Part shown: piece by piece, positions 15,543 through 22,882 of the stretch
How positions within the stretch are numbered: position 1 is the first letter of the stretch
Layout: each line of letters begins with the position of its first letter
Assembly (NCBI GenBank): GCA_964457935.1
Contig: CAYWFC010000013.1
Location: 1-25,017 of the forward strand
Length of the DNA stretch: 25,017 nucleotides
Direction: 5' to 3'
Source of the DNA: STF1-107 sp964457935
Lineage (GTDB): Bacteria; Bacillota; Clostridia; Christensenellales; UBA1242
Position numbers and translations under genes: made by a program
Notes under the pieces: generated by a model
Told to the model about the DNA's origin: nothing
Seen by the model: the letters and a program-made list of their open reading frames with translations, nothing else
Database searches by the model: none

Positions 15543-15573
15543 TCGTGTCCTCAAAAAATATTTCTCTATTTAC

Positions 15574-15603
15574 TTATTCTAAACAAATCGACAAAACTCC
15601 TAG
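15574..15603 (-). promoter_or_regulatory. SigH-like promoter of the dnaG-rpoD operon
   Basis: On the minus strand CTAGGAGTT and TTAGAATAA contain the two SigH core elements AGGA (15598-15601) and GAAT (15576-15579), separated by 18 bases. This equals the consensus RnAGGAwWW-N12-RnnGAATWW. Three of the flanking positions deviate. The Bacillus subtilis dnaG-sigA operon is known to have a SigH promoter, which supports the call. Confidence 0.5.
15587..15595 (-). promoter_or_regulatory. Near-consensus Spo0A box in the dnaG promoter
   Basis: On the minus strand this reads TTTGTCGAT, one base from TTTGTCGAA. It lies inside the spacer of the SigH-like promoter, five bases before TAGAAT. Binding here would be expected to affect transcription directly. 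Confidence 0.35.
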
Positions 15604-15612
15604 TGTTTACCG

Positions 15613-15648
15613 AAAAAATTTAGAGATAAATTTTTATCTCTAAATTTT
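15613..15648 (-). terminator. Rho-independent terminator of ppdK
   Basis: Two perfect 15-base arms (15616-15630 and 15633-15647), AT-rich with a GAGA core, are followed on the minus strand by a T run. The stem starts nine bases past the ppdK stop and precedes the dnaG promoter. Confidence 0.8.
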
Positions 15649-15655
15649 CAGTTTG

Positions 15656-18283
15656 TTATCTAGGGTTCTTTATCTGTGCTTGGGCCGCTGCCAATCTAGC
15701 GATAGGCACTCTGAATGGCGAGCATGAAACATAGTTTAGCCCTACTTTGTGACAGAAATCTATACTATATGGGTCGCCACCATGCTCTCCGCATATGCCC
15801 ACTTTGATGTCAGGGCGAGTAGATCTACCCAAAGTCACTGCCATATTGATTAATTTTCCTACGCCTTTTACATCCACTCTCTGGAATGGGTCTTGCTCAA
15901 ATATCTTTTTGTCATAGTAATCATTCAAGAATGAGCCTGCGTCATCTCTCGAGAAGCCAAATGTCATCTGAGTTAAATCATTGGTGCCGACAGAGAAAAA
16001 TTCTGCTTCGGTAGCGATTTCGTCAGCGAGCAATGCTGCACGTGGTATCTCTATCATAGTGCCGACTTTGTATTGCATTTCTATACCGCTACGTGCGATG
16101 ATTTCATCTGCAGTAGATTTTACGATATCTTTGACATACTTAAATTCTTTGATATCTCCTACGAGAGGTATCATTATCTCTGGCACGATGTTATAACCTT
16201 TCTCTTTCTTGACTTCCAGTCCGGCTTCGATCACTGCAGTAGTCTGCATACGAGCAATCTCTGGGTATGTGATAGACAATCTACATCCTCTATGTCCAAG
16301 CATAGGGTTGAATTCATGCAATGAATCTACTGTATTTTTGATTTTTTCAAATGTCACATTTAGTTCTTTTGCTAAAATCTTCATTTCGTCCTCAGTATGA
16401 GGCAAGAATTCATGCAGAGGTGGGTCTAAAAATCTAATAGTCACAGGATAGTCTTTCATAGCCATGTATAAACCTTTGAAGTCTGATTTTTGCATAGGCA
16501 ATAATTTATCTAGTGCCACTTTTCTAGCTTGCTCATCACTAGCGATGATCATCTCTCTCATAGCCATTATTCTGTCGCTATCAAAGAACATATGCTCTGT
16601 TCTGCATAGTCCGATACCTTCTGCGCCGAATTTTACTGCTTGTTCAGCATCTCTAGGAGTATCAGCATTGGTGTGGATGTGGAGTTTTCTATATTTATCT
16701 GCCCACTCCATAATAGTAGCGAAATTACCAGTCAAACTAGCAGGCTCTGTCTCGACTACTCCGTCATAAACATAACCAGTGCTACCATCAATAGATATTG
16801 CATCGTTTTCGGTGTATTTTTTGCCTGCGATTATTAAGGTTTTAGTGTCTTCGTCTACTACTATATCAGGCACACCAGAAACACATGGCTTGCCCATACC
16901 ACGAGCGACTACGGCAGCGTGAGATGTCATACCGCCACGAGCAGTCATTACACCCTGCGCAGATAGCATTCCTTCTATGTCTTCTGGGCTAGTCTCGAGT
17001 CTTACCAATACTACTTTCTCGCCTTTTGAAGCCCTCTCTTTTGCTTCTTCTGCTGTAAATGCTACTTTACCATATCCAGCACCAGGAGAAGCTGGCAGAC
17101 CCTGCGCTACCTTTTTAGCTCTTTTTAGTGCGTCTGCCACAAAAGTAGGATGCAACAATGCATCTAATGATCTAGGCTCTATCTTCATTAGGGCCTCTTT
17201 CTCAGTAATCATACCAGATTTTACCAAATCCACTGCTATTTGCAAGCCTGCTTGAGCAGTGCGTTTGCCGTTTCTGGTCTGCAACATATATAATTTACCA
17301 TCTTCGATAGTAAATTCCATATCCTGCATATCTCTGTAGTGATGTTCCAATTTATCGCAAATATCTTCAAATTGTTTGTATATCGCAGGATTTTGCTCTT
17401 TTAGATGGCTAATAGGCATAGGAGTACGTACGCCGGCTACGACATCTTCGCCTTGCGCATTCATTAGATACTCGCCGTATAGTTTGTTCTCGCCAGTAGC
17501 AGGATTTCTAGTAAATGCAACACCTGTGCCAGATGTCTCGCCCATATTACCAAACACCATGGATTGTACATTCACTGCAGTGCCCCACTCGAATGGTATG
17601 TCATTCATACGGCGATACACGTTTGCTCTAGCATTATCCCAAGAATGGAATACCCCTTTGATAGCATACAATAATTGCTCTTTAGGGTCTTGTGGGAATG
17701 GTTCATGCTTGTTATCTTCGTATAATTTTTTGAATTTTTCTATCAATACCTTCAGGTCATCAGCAGTCAATTCTAAATCTTGAGTAACGCCTTTTTCTTC
17801 TTTCATTTCATCCATTACTCGTTCGAATAGAGACTTGTCTATGCCCATTACGACGTCAGCGAACATCATAATAAATCTGCGATACGAATCATACGCAAAT
17901 CTAGGATTGCCAGTCTTTTTAGCCAAGCCTTCGACAGCCACATCGTTGAGTCCTAGATTTAGGATAGTATCCATCATACCAGGCATACTCACTCTCGCGC
18001 CACTACGTACACTGACCAAATAAGGATTTTCGTTATCACCGAATTTCTTGTTTTGGAGTTTCTCCACTTTTTCCAATGCTTCGAAAATCTGTTCTTTGAT
18101 TTCGTCGTTTATCTCCAGATTGTCTGCATAATATTGAGTGCAAGCTTCTGTAGATATAGTGAAGCCATGTGGTACTGGTAAACCGATATTACTCATTTCA
18201 CTTAGGTTAGCACCCTTGCCACCTAAGATATCTCTCATATCGGCATTACCTTCATTAAATAAATACACATATTTCTTTGCCAT
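15656..18283 (-). CDS. ppdK: Pyruvate, phosphate dikinase
   Basis: This 875-residue enzyme interconverts ATP, phosphate and pyruvate with AMP, pyrophosphate and phosphoenolpyruvate; in anaerobes it often works in glycolysis or in PEP supply. The N-terminal ATP-grasp domain begins with GGKGANLSEM (21-30). The swivelling phosphohistidine domain has GGMTSHAAVVARG with the catalytic H455, and the C-terminal TIM barrel has VGICGEHGGDP with the catalytic C831. Both residue numbers equal those of the well-studied Clostridium symbiosum enzyme. AAGGAGA precedes the ATG. It is monocistronic as far as visible: a terminator follows it and 110 bases separate it from recO, with a Spo0A-box-like site in that gap. 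No PPDK regulatory protein gene is in the window. Confidence 0.97.
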   Translation of the reverse strand: MAKKYVYLFNEGNADMRDILGGKGANLSEMSNIGLPVPHGFTISTEACTQYYADNLEINDEIKEQIFEALEKVEKLQNKKFGDNENPYLVSVRSGARVSMPGMMDTILNLGLNDVAVEGLAKKTGNPRFAYDSYRRFIMMFADVVMGIDKSLFERVMDEMKEEKGVTQDLELTADDLKVLIEKFKKLYEDNKHEPFPQDPKEQLLYAIKGVFHSWDNARANVYRRMNDIPFEWGTAVNVQSMVFGNMGETSGTGVAFTRNPATGENKLYGEYLMNAQGEDVVAGVRTPMPISHLKEQNPAIYKQFEDICDKLEHHYRDMQDMEFTIEDGKLYMLQTRNGKRTAQAGLQIAVDLVKSGMITEKEALMKIEPRSLDALLHPTFVADALKRAKKVAQGLPASPGAGYGKVAFTAEEAKERASKGEKVVLVRLETSPEDIEGMLSAQGVMTARGGMTSHAAVVARGMGKPCVSGVPDIVVDEDTKTLIIAGKKYTENDAISIDGSTGYVYDGVVETEPASLTGNFATIMEWADKYRKLHIHTNADTPRDAEQAVKFGAEGIGLCRTEHMFFDSDRIMAMREMIIASDEQARKVALDKLLPMQKSDFKGLYMAMKDYPVTIRFLDPPLHEFLPHTEDEMKILAKELNVTFEKIKNTVDSLHEFNPMLGHRGCRLSITYPEIARMQTTAVIEAGLEVKKEKGYNIVPEIMIPLVGDIKEFKYVKDIVKSTADEIIARSGIEMQYKVGTMIEIPRAALLADEIATEAEFFSVGTNDLTQMTFGFSRDDAGSFLNDYYDKKIFEQDPFQRVDVKGVGKLINMAVTLGRSTRPDIKVGICGEHGGDPYSIDFCHKVGLNYVSCSPFRVPIARLAAAQAQIKNPR

Positions 18284-18376
18284 TATTTTCTCCTTTATTT
18301 TGACTCATATATAATATAGACAAATCAAAAAAAAAGCAAACAAAATGTCTGCAAAAATGAATTTTTTTATTAATTT

Positions 18377-18385
18377 TTCGACAAA
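18377..18385 (-). promoter_or_regulatory. Spo0A-box-like site between recO and ppdK
   Basis: On the minus strand this reads TTTGTCGAA, an exact match to the core, about 95 bases upstream of the ppdK start and about 10 bases past the recO stop. Confidence 0.4.
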
Positions 18386-18394
18386 ATGCCAAAA

Positions 18395-19054
18395 TTACAT
18401 TAATTGAGCAAAAGTTTTTAGTTCTATGTCGAGTTTTATGGTAAATATAGTATTTAGCAATCTGCACGCAGATAGCATAATTTTTCTATCAGTCGGCTCA
18501 TCGCTAGACAAAAAATCGTATACCTTTTTATCTATCGAGACAGTATTTTGATTTCGTTCGGTGACAATATCCCCTTCATACTTGTCCAAATAAATAAATT
18601 TACTATCAGCACCTATTGACACTTCCATACCTTGTGACTGCAAAAATCTCAGCATAAAATTTTTGAGCCCTACGAAGGCACTCTCCTGTATACCCATCAA
18701 GGCTTGGAGTGCAAATACGAATCCTTCTGGTTCAGCCTTTTCTTTCGGCAATACTGTCCGTATGATATCTGCCACTATAAATGCGCAAATGGTTTTGTCA
18801 TAATCTTTGAGTAAATCATAGTGAGTGTCCATAATAGTAGCGGATGTGACAGTATAAAATGTATTTTTCTTGGCTATATCCAGTTCACACAAACAAAATG
18901 GTTGGCACACCATTTTGTACTTAGCATTCTGTTTTTTTACCCCACCGAATTTGACTGTGATTACGCCTAATTCGTATGAAAAAAACGATGCTAGCTTGTC
19001 CGCATCCTGATAATCATTCGTACTTAATACAAAACCTTTAACTTTGGTGTTCAT
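18395..19054 (-). CDS. recO: DNA repair protein RecO
   Basis: This 219-residue recombination mediator loads RecA at gaps together with RecR. The N-terminal OB-fold has the family pattern VKGFVLSTNDYQDADKL, then VKFGGVKKQNAKYK, where RecO proteins carry basic GVRKSKSK-like residues. The helical C-terminal domain follows. It is shorter than the usual about 250 residues, and the zinc-binding CxxC motifs of many RecO proteins are absent. ATG lies two bases after the stop of the 78-residue gene; the ribosome binding site is weak, so coupled translation is likely. The era-recO neighbourhood is conserved in Bacillota. Confidence 0.9.
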   Translation of the reverse strand: MNTKVKGFVLSTNDYQDADKLASFFSYELGVITVKFGGVKKQNAKYKMVCQPFCLCELDIAKKNTFYTVTSATIMDTHYDLLKDYDKTICAFIVADIIRTVLPKEKAEPEGFVFALQALMGIQESAFVGLKNFMLRFLQSQGMEVSIGADSKFIYLDKYEGDIVTERNQNTVSIDKKVYDFLSSDEPTDRKIMLSACRLLNTIFTIKLDIELKTFAQLM

Positions 19055-19056
19055 TG

Positions 19057-19293
19057 TTATAGACTTATTTCTTCCGCTTTCTCAGACTGGATTAGACCAG
19101 CCTCTATATCGCTAGCGACCATTTGTTCCAATTCTTTGATATTTTCTTCTTCCAGCATGATAGACAATAACTTGTAGCCTACTAAACCAGTATGTTCAAA
19201 AAGTTTGTTTACTATATCTTGAGCCGGAATGTCACCACCTGCATCCAAAGAAGGACTGTCATTTATTAATTTATCAACAATTCTTCTTTCCAT
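19057..19293 (-). CDS. Unrecognised 78-residue acidic protein between era and recO
   Basis: I do not recognise this small protein. It is acidic (EEENIKELEQM, EKAEEISL), lacks cysteine and membrane segments, and looks like one or two helices with a VGYKLLSIMLEEE stretch in the middle. AAGGAG six bases before the ATG supports the start, and recO starts two bases after the stop. A promoter-like pair and a 17-base palindrome lie directly upstream. In Bacillus a small gene, yqzL, occupies the same place, but it is shorter and I see no similarity to it. Confidence 0.75.
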   Translation of the reverse strand: MERRIVDKLINDSPSLDAGGDIPAQDIVNKLFEHTGLVGYKLLSIMLEEENIKELEQMVASDIEAGLIQSEKAEEISL

Positions 19294-19303
19294 ACTTTTC
19301 TCC

Positions 19304-19320
19304 TTAACAAATATTGTTAA
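19304..19320. promoter_or_regulatory. Operator-like palindrome upstream of the 78-residue gene
   Basis: TTAACAA (19304-19310) and TTGTTAA (19314-19320) form perfect 7-base arms around three bases. The palindrome spans the predicted transcription start of the promoter at 19324-19353 and touches the ribosome binding site, a typical repressor position. Confidence 0.45.
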
Positions 19321-19323
19321 TTT

Positions 19324-19353
19324 ATTATATGATTTTTAGCGCTATTTATGCAA
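19324..19353 (-). promoter_or_regulatory. Possible promoter of the 78-residue gene and recO
   Basis: On the minus strand TTGCAT (19348-19353) is followed after 18 bases by a perfect TATAAT (19324-19329). It lies immediately around and after the era stop and would let recO be transcribed independently of era. The -35 is weak (three of six). Confidence 0.4.
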
Positions 19354-19358
19354 CTCTT

Positions 19359-20261
19359 TTACGGCTTGTTTGAATATCCGAAATTTGCCAATAGTCCGTT
19401 GTTATCACGCCAGTTTTGCTTTACTTTGACAAATAATTCCAAATAGACTTTTGTGTCAAGGTACTTCTCTATAGCAATTCGTGACTTTTGAGATAGAGTT
19501 TTTATCTTGTCACCATTGTGCCCTATAATGATAGTTTTGTGGCTTTCTTTTTCGCAAATAATATCGGCAGTAATTTTAGTCAAATTGTCATTCTCATCGA
19601 ATGATTGGATACACACCGCCACTCCATGAGGTATCTCTTCTTCGTACAAAAACAACGCCTGCTCGCGGATAATCTCCCCTGCCATAAATCTAACATTCTT
19701 GTCAGTAAACATATCAGTCGGGTAATATTGCATCTTGTAGTCAAATTTTGGTAACATTGACTTCAAGGTCTCTATGAGAATATCACAGTTAGTACCTTTT
19801 AGTGCCGAGAGTGGCAAAATCTCTTTTATTTCACTATTCTTAGCCAAAATATCTATCTGTGGGTACAATTTCTGAAAAGTTGTGTCATCTATTTTGTTAA
19901 TAACTATAATTTTCTCACATTTCGACTTTTTGTGTGCTTTGTTCAGTATCTCGTATTGTTCTAGTAGTGGCTTTTTGCCGTCTAGCACATACATTATAAC
20001 ATCGGCATCTACCGAAGCGCTGGAGATGTTTTCGATCATATATTCGTCTATTTTCTTTTGTACTTTGTGGTACCCGGGCGTATCGACGAAAATTATCTGG
20101 CTATCGTCATCATTATATATACCTAGTGTGTTATCTCTGCTTGTTTGTGCTTTGGGGCTGACTATGGCAATCTTCTGTTTGATTAATTGATTAATTAATG
20201 TGCTTTTGCCAGCATTAGTTCGCCCTACTATAGCCACAAATCCGCAAGTATATTTATTCAT
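19359..20261 (-). CDS. era: GTPase Era
   Basis: This 300-residue GTPase binds 16S rRNA and acts in small-subunit assembly. G1 is GRTNAGKST (13-21), G3 is DTPG near 60, G4 is NKID near 121, and the C-terminal KH domain has IIGHNGDKIKTLSQKSRIAI. The length is exactly typical. The ATG is preceded by GGGGAG and overlaps the end of ybeY by eight bases. The neighbours ybeY upstream and recO downstream match the conserved Bacillota cluster. Confidence 0.96.
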   Translation of the reverse strand: MNKYTCGFVAIVGRTNAGKSTLINQLIKQKIAIVSPKAQTSRDNTLGIYNDDDSQIIFVDTPGYHKVQKKIDEYMIENISSASVDADVIMYVLDGKKPLLEQYEILNKAHKKSKCEKIIVINKIDDTTFQKLYPQIDILAKNSEIKEILPLSALKGTNCDILIETLKSMLPKFDYKMQYYPTDMFTDKNVRFMAGEIIREQALFLYEEEIPHGVAVCIQSFDENDNLTKITADIICEKESHKTIIIGHNGDKIKTLSQKSRIAIEKYLDTKVYLELFVKVKQNWRDNNGLLANFGYSNKP

Positions 20262-20742
20262 ATTTCTCCCCTGTCAAACCGCTCGCATTGATTATGTCGT
20301 ATTGGATTTTTTCCATTACCTGCCTATCATCTTCCTGTATGTGGTCGTATCCCAAAAGATGCAACACTGCGTGTGTATACAAAAATAAAATGTTATCTAT
20401 CAAAGGCATTTTTCTCTGTCTAGCTTGCTGTTTTGCTATACTAATACACAATAGTACATCGCCCAGCAATACGTGCCCATTCTCATAGTTGTATGATTCT
20501 TTGCTGGCTTGCTCCATATCAAAATGCTGTGGTGATGCACTGGTATATGGGAAACTCAAAACATCTGTACTAGAATTAACTTGCCTCTCACGCGCATTCA
20601 CTTTTTTGATGAAATGTCTGGTCACGAAATTCAAATCTATGTCTATCTGTGAATTATCTATGCCTAAATACTGAAAAATAAAATCATTCATTGCATTTAT
20701 GGCGCTAGAAAACTTGTTTTCTTTTGGATAAAATTTAATCAT
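20254..20742 (-). CDS. ybeY: Endoribonuclease YbeY
   Basis: This 162-residue zinc-dependent RNase is involved in 16S rRNA maturation and ribosome quality control. The metal motif H124-xxx-H128-xxxxx-H134 (THAVLHLLGYDH) is intact, and the preceding TDVLSFPY and GDVLLC segments are family hallmarks. It overlaps yqfD by eight bases at its start and era by eight at its end. In Bacillus and many Clostridia phoH lies between yqfD and ybeY, and dgkA/cdd lie before era; none of these is present here. Confidence 0.95.
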   Translation of the reverse strand: MIKFYPKENKFSSAINAMNDFIFQYLGIDNSQIDIDLNFVTRHFIKKVNARERQVNSSTDVLSFPYTSASPQHFDMEQASKESYNYENGHVLLGDVLLCISIAKQQARQRKMPLIDNILFLYTHAVLHLLGYDHIQEDDRQVMEKIQYDIINASGLTGEKYE

Positions 20743-21850
20743 ATTTACACATTTGCATACTACATGTCAGAGTACATGTGGCGTATAGCACATCTCCTTT
20801 TATTTCACTATAAATGTATGTATCCAAGATTTCTTCACAATTTCTTGCCATATTTTGTGCTGACAGTTTTACACTATCTTCTAAAGCACTTTGTTCATTC
20901 GCGAGATCATGTTCTACATCTTGCAATACCAATTCGTACCGAATAATAGTCGTCTGCGTTATGGGCAAAAACGTACTTGTCAATACATAGTTAGTATATA
21001 CTTTTTCGTCATAATAATCAAAATGTTTTTTCGCTTTTGTCGCAAAAAGTTTTTTATTTTTTAATCCATACATACATATTTTGTATGACTTGCCGGAGCG
21101 CACCAGTGTTTGTTCAGTCTTTTTGATACTGTCATAAGCACTAATGTACACTTTGCCTTTGATATCTGCCATAGGCTTCACATTGACTATCTGACCATTC
21201 GCTCCCTTTGTATAAGGAGATACCAATACATCACCTTTTTTCACAAAGTCGCCTACTTTGACATTGGTCGTGCCAGTCGCTATGTCTACGCTCGTAATAA
21301 TGCCGTCATATTCGGCTACTATAGGCTGGTATTCTGTGGGAGTGTATGTCAGTTTTTCGCTAGCATTAATGATGATAGTATTGCCTTGTCGGATGACGCT
21401 CACTTGCGACAAACGATCAATTTTGTTTAATAAAATATTTTCTATTGATTTATTATCACATCTTCGTGTGCTCCCAGCGTAAATATTTTCTTCTCTCAAA
21501 ATCTGTGTTATATTTGAAGAAATACTCTCATCTACACCATAAATTCTGATTTTCCAAATATAACTATTCGCTACGAAATATCCGCACACCAATAATGGTA
21601 TGCACAAAATGCACGCCAAATATTTGCGAAACAAAAGACCACATTTTTTCCATCCAGAATAATCTATTTTCTCAGCGTCGTACTGTGTCAATACATTTTT
21701 TTGCTCGTCATAATCTTTGATATTTAGTTCAAAAAATACTGTCTTGTGATTAGGACGGTGGATATTGTATATTTTGGCATTCTCATTTAGTTTTTGCAAT
21801 AACTTGTCCAGATTGACACCTGATACTTTTAATTTTATTCGCGATCTCAT
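20735..21850 (-). CDS. yqfD: Sporulation protein YqfD
   Basis: This 371-residue protein has a cytoplasmic N-terminal about 75 residues, one membrane segment at about 74-95 (LACILCIPLLVCGYFVA), and a long extracytoplasmic part. That part includes a lipoyl/biotinyl-like segment with VKVGDFVKKGDVLVSPY and a C-terminal region. It matches the YqfD family, a mother-cell membrane protein needed for sporulation whose mechanism is not established. The start overlaps the end of yqfC by four bases (ATGA). Transcription from the SigE-like promoter before yqfC is expected. Confidence 0.92.
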   Translation of the reverse strand: MRSRIKLKVSGVNLDKLLQKLNENAKIYNIHRPNHKTVFFELNIKDYDEQKNVLTQYDAEKIDYSGWKKCGLLFRKYLACILCIPLLVCGYFVANSYIWKIRIYGVDESISSNITQILREENIYAGSTRRCDNKSIENILLNKIDRLSQVSVIRQGNTIIINASEKLTYTPTEYQPIVAEYDGIITSVDIATGTTNVKVGDFVKKGDVLVSPYTKGANGQIVNVKPMADIKGKVYISAYDSIKKTEQTLVRSGKSYKICMYGLKNKKLFATKAKKHFDYYDEKVYTNYVLTSTFLPITQTTIIRYELVLQDVEHDLANEQSALEDSVKLSAQNMARNCEEILDTYIYSEIKGDVLYATCTLTCSMQMCKYD

Positions 21851-22107
21851 AATACATTTACCTGCACAATATTTCCCTCTACTACAGAAGTGGTATTGTC
21901 TAATATTTTAATTCTCAAATCATAACCTTTAATGCTCAAAGTTTTTTTCTTCAGCCTAAATGAAATCTCTTCATCTGATAAATGCAATATACCTTTGTGC
22001 CCTTCTATGTAGACATATTTACCATCAATATTTATGTATCTATAATTATTTAATGTAATATTAAATTCATTATTTACTAATTTTTCTATTTCGCCAAATA
22101 AACTCAT
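21847..22107 (-). CDS. yqfC: Sporulation protein YqfC
   Basis: This 86-residue protein belongs to the YqfC/YabP-like sporulation family, with the hallmark segment YRYINIDGKYVYIEGHKGIL followed by LSDEEISFRLKKKTLSIKG. It usually forms a pair with yqfD, as here, where the two overlap by four bases. No Shine-Dalgarno sequence precedes the ATG. A SigE-like promoter ends five bases upstream of it, so the message may be leaderless. Confidence 0.93.
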   Translation of the reverse strand: MSLFGEIEKLVNNEFNITLNNYRYINIDGKYVYIEGHKGILHLSDEEISFRLKKKTLSIKGYDLRIKILDNTTSVVEGNIVQVNVL

Positions 22108-22112
22108 ACATT

Positions 22113-22141
22113 ATTATATGTAGCCATATCTACTAAAATGA
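22113..22141 (-). promoter_or_regulatory. SigE-like promoter of yqfC-yqfD
   Basis: On the minus strand TCATTTT (22135-22141), a 14-base spacer and CATATAAT (22113-22120) match the SigE consensus KMATATT-N14-CATACANT at nearly all positions. The inner TATAAT could also serve SigA. The predicted start falls on the yqfC ATG. In Bacillus yqfCD is a SigE operon. Confidence 0.65.
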
Positions 22142-22151
22142 AAATACCATC

Positions 22152-22181
22152 AAAAAAAGCGAAATTAATTTCGCTTTTTTT
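22152..22181 (-). terminator. Bidirectional-type terminator after the Lys/Ala-rich gene
   Basis: A perfect 30-base palindrome with arms 22152-22166 and 22167-22181 (A7-GCGAAATT and complement) forms a hairpin flanked by A and T runs on both strands. It sits 12 bases past the stop of the minus-strand gene and just before the yqfC promoter. Confidence 0.8.
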
Positions 22182-22192
22182 ATTTAGATTAA

Positions 22193-22747
22193 TTATTCTG
22201 CTTTTTTAGTTGTCTTTTTTGCAGGCGCTTTTGTGCTTGCTTTAGCAGTGGTTTTGCTAGTAGTAGATTTCTTTGCACTAGCAGTTTTAGTCGTTGTAGA
22301 TTTAGTGGTCTTTTTAGCAGGAGTCTTTGTCTCTTTGTCTTCTACTTTCTCTGTCTTTTTAGTAGCTGGTTTCTTGGTAGTAGTTTTCTTAGCGGTAGTT
22401 GATTTTGCAGTAGTCTTGGTAGTCTTCTTTGGAGTTTCTGCTTTCTCTTCTACTGGGGCTTCTTCTACTACAGGGGCCTCTACTGGTTCTTCGATATTCT
22501 CTTTAACTGAGTCATCTTTTGCTACTTTCTTGGCACGAGGTTTCTTAGGCTGAGCAGGTTCTTCTACAGCCACTTCCTCTTTTGCCTCCTCTACAGGGGT
22601 AGGCTCTACAGTGTTTTCTTTCTCTTCTGATGGAGTAGTTTCATCTTTCTTCTCTACACCCTTTAGTACAAATGCCAATACCAATACGACCACTAATAAG
22701 CCAATCAAAATCCACAAGCTATAGTCTGATAAAAAATTTAACAACAT
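22193..22747 (-). CDS. Membrane-anchored Lys/Ala/Thr-rich low-complexity protein
   Basis: The 184-residue product starts MLLNFLSDYSLW and has one membrane segment (about residues 10-31). An acidic Glu/Pro/Val-rich stretch follows (about 35-105, with repeats such as VEEAPVEE), then a strongly basic Lys/Thr/Ala tail (about 106-184, with KKTTK and PAKK repeats) that resembles histone H1-like tails. The function is unknown; the tail could bind nucleic acid or acidic polymers. The ATG at 22747 follows AAGGAGAG, so I prefer it to an upstream in-frame start at 22783. Low complexity makes homology calls unreliable. It has its own promoter and terminator between spoIVA and yqfC. Confidence 0.8.
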   Translation of the reverse strand: MLLNFLSDYSLWILIGLLVVVLVLAFVLKGVEKKDETTPSEEKENTVEPTPVEEAKEEVAVEEPAQPKKPRAKKVAKDDSVKENIEEPVEAPVVEEAPVEEKAETPKKTTKTTAKSTTAKKTTTKKPATKKTEKVEDKETKTPAKKTTKSTTTKTASAKKSTTSKTTAKASTKAPAKKTTKKAE

Positions 22748-22773
22748 ATTTCTCTCCTTAGATTGTCGGATAT

Positions 22774-22802
22774 AATATATCACATATTTACATAAAAATC
22801 AA
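22774..22802 (-). promoter_or_regulatory. SigA-type promoter of the Lys/Ala-rich gene
   Basis: On the minus strand TTGATT (22797-22802) is followed after 17 bases by TATATT (22774-22779), one base from consensus. The start would lie near 22767, about 20 bases before the ATG. Confidence 0.6.
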
Positions 22803-22811
22803 CTAATTTCG

Positions 22812-22853
22812 ATAAAAAACAAAAACTACTTATCACACAATAAATAGTTTTTG
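22812..22853 (-). terminator. Rho-independent terminator of spoIVA
   Basis: Arms CAAAAACTA (22820-22828) and TAGTTTTTG (22845-22853), with partial inner pairing, are followed on the minus strand by a T run (22812-22819). It lies 30 bases past the spoIVA stop. Confidence 0.65.
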
Positions 22854-22882
22854 CTTGAGAGAATTAATGCACTTTCATATTG

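Noticed and set aside
15542..15554. TTG at 15554 as dnaG start
   Set aside because: GAGG is correctly spaced for the ATG at 15542 and overlaps the TTG-proximal codons.
17815..17830. tRNA T-arm-like GTTCGAAT
   Set aside because: It lies inside ppdK coding sequence and no cloverleaf can be built around it.
18308..18340. Promoter of ppdK around TATATT near 18317
   Set aside because: The -10-like bases are plausible, but no acceptable -35 lies at 16-18 bases; only T-run sequence is there.
18340..18395. Terminator after recO
   Set aside because: The imperfect AT stem is followed by A rather than T on the recO strand.
22233..22553. Val/Leu/Phe-rich plus-strand frame resembling a membrane protein
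   Set aside because: It is the mirror of the Lys/Ala/Thr-rich minus-strand gene, whose start has a strong ribosome binding site.
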